A stretch of 46,297 nucleotides of DNA from an uncultured Paraglaciecola sp. GTDB lineage: Bacteria > Pseudomonadota > Gammaproteobacteria > Enterobacterales > Alteromonadaceae. The translations under genes were made by a program, and so were the position numbers. The DNA is taken from contig NZ_CAJWCF010000024.1 of NCBI RefSeq assembly GCF_913020055.1, forward strand, positions 1 through 46,297. The letters are read 5' to 3'. Shown here in pieces: positions 42,260 through 46,297 of the stretch (positions are counted from its first letter, which is position 1; each line of letters opens with the position of its first letter). Under the pieces are notes generated by a model. That model was not told the DNA's origin, ran no database searches, and saw only the letters and a program-made list of their open reading frames with translations.

Positions 42260-43159
42260 ATGGCATCACAAGCCCAACTAGATATGCTGGCAAAAATTAA
42301 TAGTCAAAATGGATTTATCGCTGCATTAGACCAAAGCGGTGGCAGTACACCTAAAGCTTTAGGATTGTATGGTGTAGAAGAGTCCGAGTATCAAGGCGAC
42401 GAAGAAATGTTTGCCAAAGTACATGAAATGCGCACGCGTATTATCACCTCAAGTGTGTTTAACGGAGAGCGAGTATTAGGCGCGATTTTGTTTGAAAATA
42501 CTCTCGATAGAGACATCTTAGGGCAAAGCAGTTCTAGCTACTTATGGAACGTAAAACAAGTAGTACCTTTCTTAAAAGTCGATAAAGGTTTAGAAGCCGA
42601 AGTGAATGGTACGCAGCTGTTAAAAGCGATGCCTGAGTTAGATGGTTTGTTGGCCAAAGCTAATGCTAAAAATGTATTTGGCACAAAAATGCGTTCTGTG
42701 GTTAAGCTGGCTAATGCACAAGGAATAGAAGCCTTAGTAGAGCAGCAATTTGCCGTAGCTAAACAAATTTTGGATGCTGGTTTAATGCCAATTATTGAGC
42801 CTGAAGTGGACATTCACAGCCCTGAAAAAGCTGAAGCTGAAGCATTGCTTAAAGCGTCAATCTTAAAACATTTGGGCCTTTTAGCTGCCGACCAGCAAGT
42901 AATGTTGAAACTGACTCTACCTGAAACCGCTAATTTTTATCAAGACTTGGTTAATCATCCTAAAGTGTTAAAAGTTGTGGCATTGTCAGGTGGTTATTCA
43001 AGGGAAGAAGCGAATAACAGGCTAACTGAGAATAACGGTATGATCGCTAGTTTTTCTCGCGCATTATCCGAAGGTCTGAGTGCTAAGCAGAGTGATGCTG
43101 AATTTGATGCAACTATGGATTCGTCAATTGAAAGCATTTATCAGGCTTCAAAAAGCTAG
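42260..43159 (+). CDS. fructose-bisphosphate aldolase class I
   Basis: This Schiff-base aldolase cleaves fructose 1,6-bisphosphate. The 299-residue protein has the class I features of bacterial short-form aldolases: GFIAALDQSGGSTPKALG near the N-terminus, VPFLKVDKGL, LMPIIEPEVDI, VMLKLTLPE with the likely Schiff-base Lys, and VALSGGYSREEA. Class II aldolase (fbaA) occupies this position after epd-pgk in Escherichia coli, so the class has been exchanged. GGAG lies eight nt before ATG 42260; a GTG at 42251 would place the start within the leader. Confidence 0.94.
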   Translation: MASQAQLDMLAKINSQNGFIAALDQSGGSTPKALGLYGVEESEYQGDEEMFAKVHEMRTRIITSSVFNGERVLGAILFENTLDRDILGQSSSSYLWNVKQVVPFLKVDKGLEAEVNGTQLLKAMPELDGLLAKANAKNVFGTKMRSVVKLANAQGIEALVEQQFAVAKQILDAGLMPIIEPEVDIHSPEKAEAEALLKASILKHLGLLAADQQVMLKLTLPETANFYQDLVNHPKVLKVVALSGGYSREEANNRLTENNGMIASFSRALSEGLSAKQSDAEFDATMDSSIESIYQASKS

Positions 43160-43172
43160 GATTATTATGTTT

Positions 43173-43206
43173 AAAAAGCTGGGTGTTTATATGCCCGGCT
43201 TTTTTT
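43173..43206 (+). terminator. intrinsic terminator after epd-pgk-aldolase
   Basis: AAAAAGCTGGG pairs with CCCGGCTTTTT (one G-U) around a 10-nt loop, followed by further T. It ends the glycolytic operon. Confidence 0.92.
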
Positions 43207-43277
43207 GCTCGGAAGATTGATATGATTACGCTATTATTTATTTTGGATTATCTTCATTGGATGAGAACGAATAAATT

Positions 43278-43616
43278 ATGACCTTTGATCTACCCTTACC
43301 TTTGTATAAAAAACTCACGGTGACATTTAGAGTCGAACCCGGATGTTTAGGCCCCGATGGTATAGATCATATTGACGGTTTTTGTAAGTTTGCCAAAAAA
43401 GAAGTGGCTGGATTAGACTCTGACTTTGTTCGCTGGGTCATCACTCCTCGTTACGATAAATCGCTACTCGAAACAGAATATAAAACCAACAACAAACGCC
43501 TTGACCATGATAAAGCTGAGAAATATCTGCAAGTCTTCGGTAAAGAGCTCGATGATTTTGAAGAACACCTGCAAGACAAATTATCAGTTTTAATTGATCA
43601 ATACCTTGGCCGTTGA
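43278..43616 (+). CDS. conserved hypothetical small protein
   Basis: The 112-residue protein has no signal peptide or membrane helix. It shows a beta-rich start (LPLYKKLTVTFRVEPGCLGPDGIDHIDGFCKFAKKEV), then VRWVITPRYDKSLLETEYKTNNKRL and a helical, charged end (AEKYLQVFGKELDDFEEHLQDKLSVLIDQYL). Coding character looks normal, with a frame uninterrupted for its length. I recognise no family or function. It lies between the terminator of the aldolase operon and the BaeSR genes, transcribed alone. Confidence 0.65.
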   Translation: MTFDLPLPLYKKLTVTFRVEPGCLGPDGIDHIDGFCKFAKKEVAGLDSDFVRWVITPRYDKSLLETEYKTNNKRLDHDKAEKYLQVFGKELDDFEEHLQDKLSVLIDQYLGR

Positions 43617-43796
43617 TTTCAGGCTAATACTGACTTAAGTGCTTACAAGTTAAAAATTCCAACTCAATTGTGTAAAGAATAAGGAACCTTTACCTTAGAA
43701 GCTGACATTCAATCACACTCCTATTATCTTATACACCAAGAATCAATTATGTAGGGCTAAATTTGTCCGATCAAACATTGGAGTTGTCGCAGCAAT

Positions 43797-45314
43797 ATGC
43801 GAATAAAAAATAAACTCACCGCTATTTTCTTTGTAACCAGTGTTGCCTTGGTGATTGTCCAAGTGCTTGTTATGCAATGGAGTATTGGTAAAGGAATGAT
43901 TGATTATGTCAATGAGCGAGAGCTTAAGGCGTTGAGTGTCGTGGCGTCTTCATTAGCTGAGCTTTATCAACAAGATGGTGATTGGCAGAAAATCAGTGGT
44001 AAACATAGGCGCTTCAAAAATATCGTCGATCAGGGATTACTTGATTCTGAATTTAATCCTAAGCCTAACAGTAGACCGCCTAATCGTCCTAAAGGTCCGC
44101 GCCCAATGCCGGGGCAAAACAGGCTAAATAGGGATGGCGTGCCAGAAGAAAATTTAAATAGGAATGCTACTCATCAAGGTAAATCAGGTGCTCCCTTTGG
44201 CCCACCACCTGGTCAGAAAGGGCCTCCTATCTTCAAAGTCAGTTATGCGCTGTTAGATCCCGATAAAACCCTATTGGCCGGTTTGTATTCAAAGCATCAG
44301 AGTTTTAGTTACGTCGATATCTTAGTTGAAGGTAAGGTCGTAGGTTTTTTGGCAGTATCAAAGCGTGACCAGCTCACAGCTGGATATGAGTTAAGTTTTG
44401 TGGAACAGCAGCAGCGTTATATTGTCTTTGTTGCTTTAGGCCTAATTTTGATTGCTATGTTGATCGCTATTCCATTGGCGGCACATTTTGTCAGGCCCAT
44501 TAAGCGTCTTACTGCGGCAATGAGCATGTTAACCTCAGGTGATTATCAACAACGAATCGACCTAAAAAGAAAAGATGAGTTTGCGCAATTAAGTAGAGAT
44601 TTTAATGAACTCGCTGCAACCTTGCAGCAAAATGAGCAGGCGCGAAAACGCTGGTTGGCCGATATTTCACATGAATTGCGTACACCAGTTGCTGTGCTTA
44701 AAGGTGAACTTGAAGCCATGCTTGATGGTGTAAGGCCTCTTTCAATGGAGCGTATTCAATCTTCAAATGAAGAAGTAAAACAACTAGAAAAATTGTTAGA
44801 TGATTTACATGAATTGACCAGAAATGACCTAGGATCCCTAGATTACCGTAAACAATCATTAGATTTAGTCCACTTGCTTCGTGAGGAAGTTAACCACTAC
44901 TGCACGTTGTTGGGCGAGAAGGGGATAGCAGTCACATTTGGCGAGATGCCAAAACAAGCTAATATTTTTGGCGATACAAAACGATTGAAACAATTATTCG
45001 CTAACGTGTTTATTAATACCGCAAAATATGCCGGTGAGGGCGATACACTTAGGCTATCTGCTGAAGTGCAGCAACAAACCAATCAAATCAAATTAAGGTT
45101 TGAAGACAATGGATCTGGAGTCGATGAAACAGATTTACCTAAGCTTTTTGATCACCTGTTTCGAGTAGAAAATTCAAGAAATAGAACAACCGGAGGCAGT
45201 GGCCTAGGTTTGTCTATTTGTAAAAAGATTGTAGAGGCCCATCATGGTGAAATCAGTGCGTTTGTTTCTGAACTAGGTGGTTTGGGGATTTTAATCGTTT
45301 TACCATTGGAGTAA
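43797..45314 (+). CDS. baeS: sensor histidine kinase, BaeS-like
   Basis: The 505-residue inner-membrane kinase has a first transmembrane helix (LTAIFFVTSVALVIVQVLV), a periplasmic domain (about 35-205), a second helix (YIVFVALGLILIAMLIAIPLAAHFV), a HAMP domain and an H-box DISHELRTPVAVL (His292), then N, G1 (FEDNGSGVDETDL) and G2 (GGSGLGLSICKKIV) boxes. The periplasmic domain contains an inserted Pro/Asn/Arg-rich, low-complexity stretch (residues 88-145). It overlaps the operon with the BaeR-like regulator, six nt downstream. BaeS senses envelope stress in enterics; no mdtABC exporter adjoins here. Confidence 0.88.
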   Translation: MRIKNKLTAIFFVTSVALVIVQVLVMQWSIGKGMIDYVNERELKALSVVASSLAELYQQDGDWQKISGKHRRFKNIVDQGLLDSEFNPKPNSRPPNRPKGPRPMPGQNRLNRDGVPEENLNRNATHQGKSGAPFGPPPGQKGPPIFKVSYALLDPDKTLLAGLYSKHQSFSYVDILVEGKVVGFLAVSKRDQLTAGYELSFVEQQQRYIVFVALGLILIAMLIAIPLAAHFVRPIKRLTAAMSMLTSGDYQQRIDLKRKDEFAQLSRDFNELAATLQQNEQARKRWLADISHELRTPVAVLKGELEAMLDGVRPLSMERIQSSNEEVKQLEKLLDDLHELTRNDLGSLDYRKQSLDLVHLLREEVNHYCTLLGEKGIAVTFGEMPKQANIFGDTKRLKQLFANVFINTAKYAGEGDTLRLSAEVQQQTNQIKLRFEDNGSGVDETDLPKLFDHLFRVENSRNRTTGGSGLGLSICKKIVEAHHGEISAFVSELGGLGILIVLPLE

Positions 45315-45320
45315 CGACAT

Positions 45321-45998
45321 ATGGCTAAAAAACCACATGTTTTAATTGTTGAAGATGAAAAAAAACTCGCATCGTTATTAGCTGATTATTTGGCTGTTGC
45401 AGAATATGCTTCTAGCTCTCTACATGATGGTTTGGCGGTTGAACCTTGGCTTACTCAGCACCACACAGATGTCATTTTGCTTGATCTCATGTTATCCGGT
45501 AAAAATGGACTTGAAATTTGTACGTCGATTCGTCAAACAAGCCAAGTACCCATTATTATGGTCACTGCTAAGGTAGAAGAGATTGATCGATTACTTGGCT
45601 TAGAAATCGGTGCAGATGATTATATTTGTAAACCTTTTAGTCCCAAAGAAGTGGTTGCCAGAGTCAAGGCGGTGTTACGTCGAACTCACACTGTTAACTC
45701 ACCAGATAAGGTGTCTTTACCTTTTACTATCGATGCTGACAGAATGGTTATGGCCATTGAACAGCAAGTGATAACGTTAACCTCAGTAGAAATCAAAATG
45801 TTGTCTTTGCTCAGTTCTGAGCCCGGCAGGATTTTTTCTCGTGACCAATTGATGAACTCCTGTTATTCGGATCACCGTATTGTCAGCGATCGTACTATTG
45901 ACAGTCACATTAAAAAACTCAGAAAAAAAATCACGGTTATAGGCAATGAAAACTGGATCCAGTCAGTTTATGGTGTCGGTTATAAGTTGGTGGTGTGA
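45321..45998 (+). CDS. baeR: DNA-binding response regulator, BaeR-like
   Basis: The 225-residue protein has a receiver domain (Asp12, phospho-acceptor Asp55 in ILLDLMLSG, Lys in YICKPFSPKEVVARV) and an OmpR-type winged helix (about 130-222). The stretch VEEIDRLLGLEIGADDYICKPFSP is nearly that of Escherichia coli BaeR, so the orthology call is fairly firm. It is co-transcribed with its kinase gene, six nt upstream. The usual BaeR targets, drug-exporter genes, are absent from this window. Confidence 0.92.
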   Translation: MAKKPHVLIVEDEKKLASLLADYLAVAEYASSSLHDGLAVEPWLTQHHTDVILLDLMLSGKNGLEICTSIRQTSQVPIIMVTAKVEEIDRLLGLEIGADDYICKPFSPKEVVARVKAVLRRTHTVNSPDKVSLPFTIDADRMVMAIEQQVITLTSVEIKMLSLLSSEPGRIFSRDQLMNSCYSDHRIVSDRTIDSHIKKLRKKITVIGNENWIQSVYGVGYKLVV

Positions 45999-46297
45999 AT
46001 GTTATTAGTTGTAGTAGTTCACATTCGCTCTTACCGTTTAGGACGATAAGCTTTGAGTTAATCTGAGAAGCTGCTTTGAGCGATATGCAGCAGTTGGATC
46101 TGACTTAACCGAACGTCTGCTTTGCCCAAGATAACGGACGTAGCGATTTATTGCGGTTTCGTCCGGTTTGAGCGAAAAGCGGACAAACAAGTTAATAATC
46201 TTAAGGACTGGTTTTCCGACAGGCTAATGGAATGGTCGCCTCCCTTCCCAAACTAAAAACGTAATGGCAAAGTAGTGAGGCAGTTTCTCATCAACTC
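45999..46297. other. 300-bp non-coding end of window with short inverted repeats
   Basis: No gene with a plausible start is present. The stretch contains CGGACG-N19-CGTCCG (46135-46165) and repeats of a GAACGTCTGCTTT / AAAGCGGAC type around 46111-46193, separated by GC-richer sequence than the neighbours. The look is that of a repeated extragenic element or a decayed insertion, but it cannot be proven from one copy. Confidence 0.4.

Noticed and set aside
1..46297. CRISPR array, tRNA or rRNA genes, prophage or insertion sequence
   Set aside because: No regularly spaced repeats, tRNA-like folds, transposase or phage structural genes were seen.

Overview
The window looks like a chromosomal segment of a free-living, probably marine gammaproteobacterium of the order Alteromonadales (an Alteromonas/Paraglaciecola/Glaciecola-like cell). 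That placement is inferred from gene content, protein flavour and gene order; no 16S gene is present. Two blocks keep gammaproteobacterial synteny: nadC-pilA-pilC-pilD-coaE-zapD-yacG on the left, and serA, rsmE, mscS, a LoiP-like M48 protease, metK, tkt, epd, pgk and an aldolase gene on the right. I see no rRNA, tRNA, insertion sequence, prophage or CRISPR array.

Left block (1-9.8 kb): a retropepsin-like protease cut by the window edge, NAD synthesis (nadC), type IV pilus genes (pilin, PilC, PilD, but no pilB between pilA and pilC), CoA synthesis (coaE), cell division (zapD) and the gyrase inhibitor yacG. A peroxiredoxin-glutaredoxin fusion, a secreted alpha/beta hydrolase, a DUF1697 protein and an RsgA GTPase follow.

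Middle (9.8-29.6 kb): a GST-like protein with thioredoxin 2; an acyltransferase; a YtrA-type regulator with its ABC exporter genes and two candidate operators; RidA; a short-chain dehydrogenase; a periplasmic binding-protein-like gene; yceH, an ABC1 kinase and a MarR regulator; proBA behind a structured leader; an M28 peptidase; a deacetylase-like enzyme. Next comes a three-gene unit (YHYH lipoprotein, MORN-type protein, SCO copper protein). A BrxR/CapW-like WYL regulator with a palindrome at its promoter converges on a small AAA+ protein that has lost its P-loop.

Right block (29.8-46 kb): serA, an orphan GAF histidine kinase, rsmE, an unlisted-size small membrane protein (56 aa), mscS, loiP-like, a glycine-zipper lipoprotein, metK divergent from tkt, then epd-pgk-class I aldolase, a small unknown protein and a BaeSR-type two-component system. 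Tandem MetJ-type boxes lie upstream of metK and also just upstream of serA, suggesting that serine supply and S-adenosylmethionine synthesis are controlled together. The last 300 bases are non-coding and carry short inverted repeats.

The most interesting items are the MetJ-like site at serA, the pilD/mini-ORF/coaE stop-start relay built on a 16-bp tandem duplication, the pseudo-AAA+ protein beside the WYL regulator, the YHYH/MORN/SCO unit and the unannotated-size membrane peptide.
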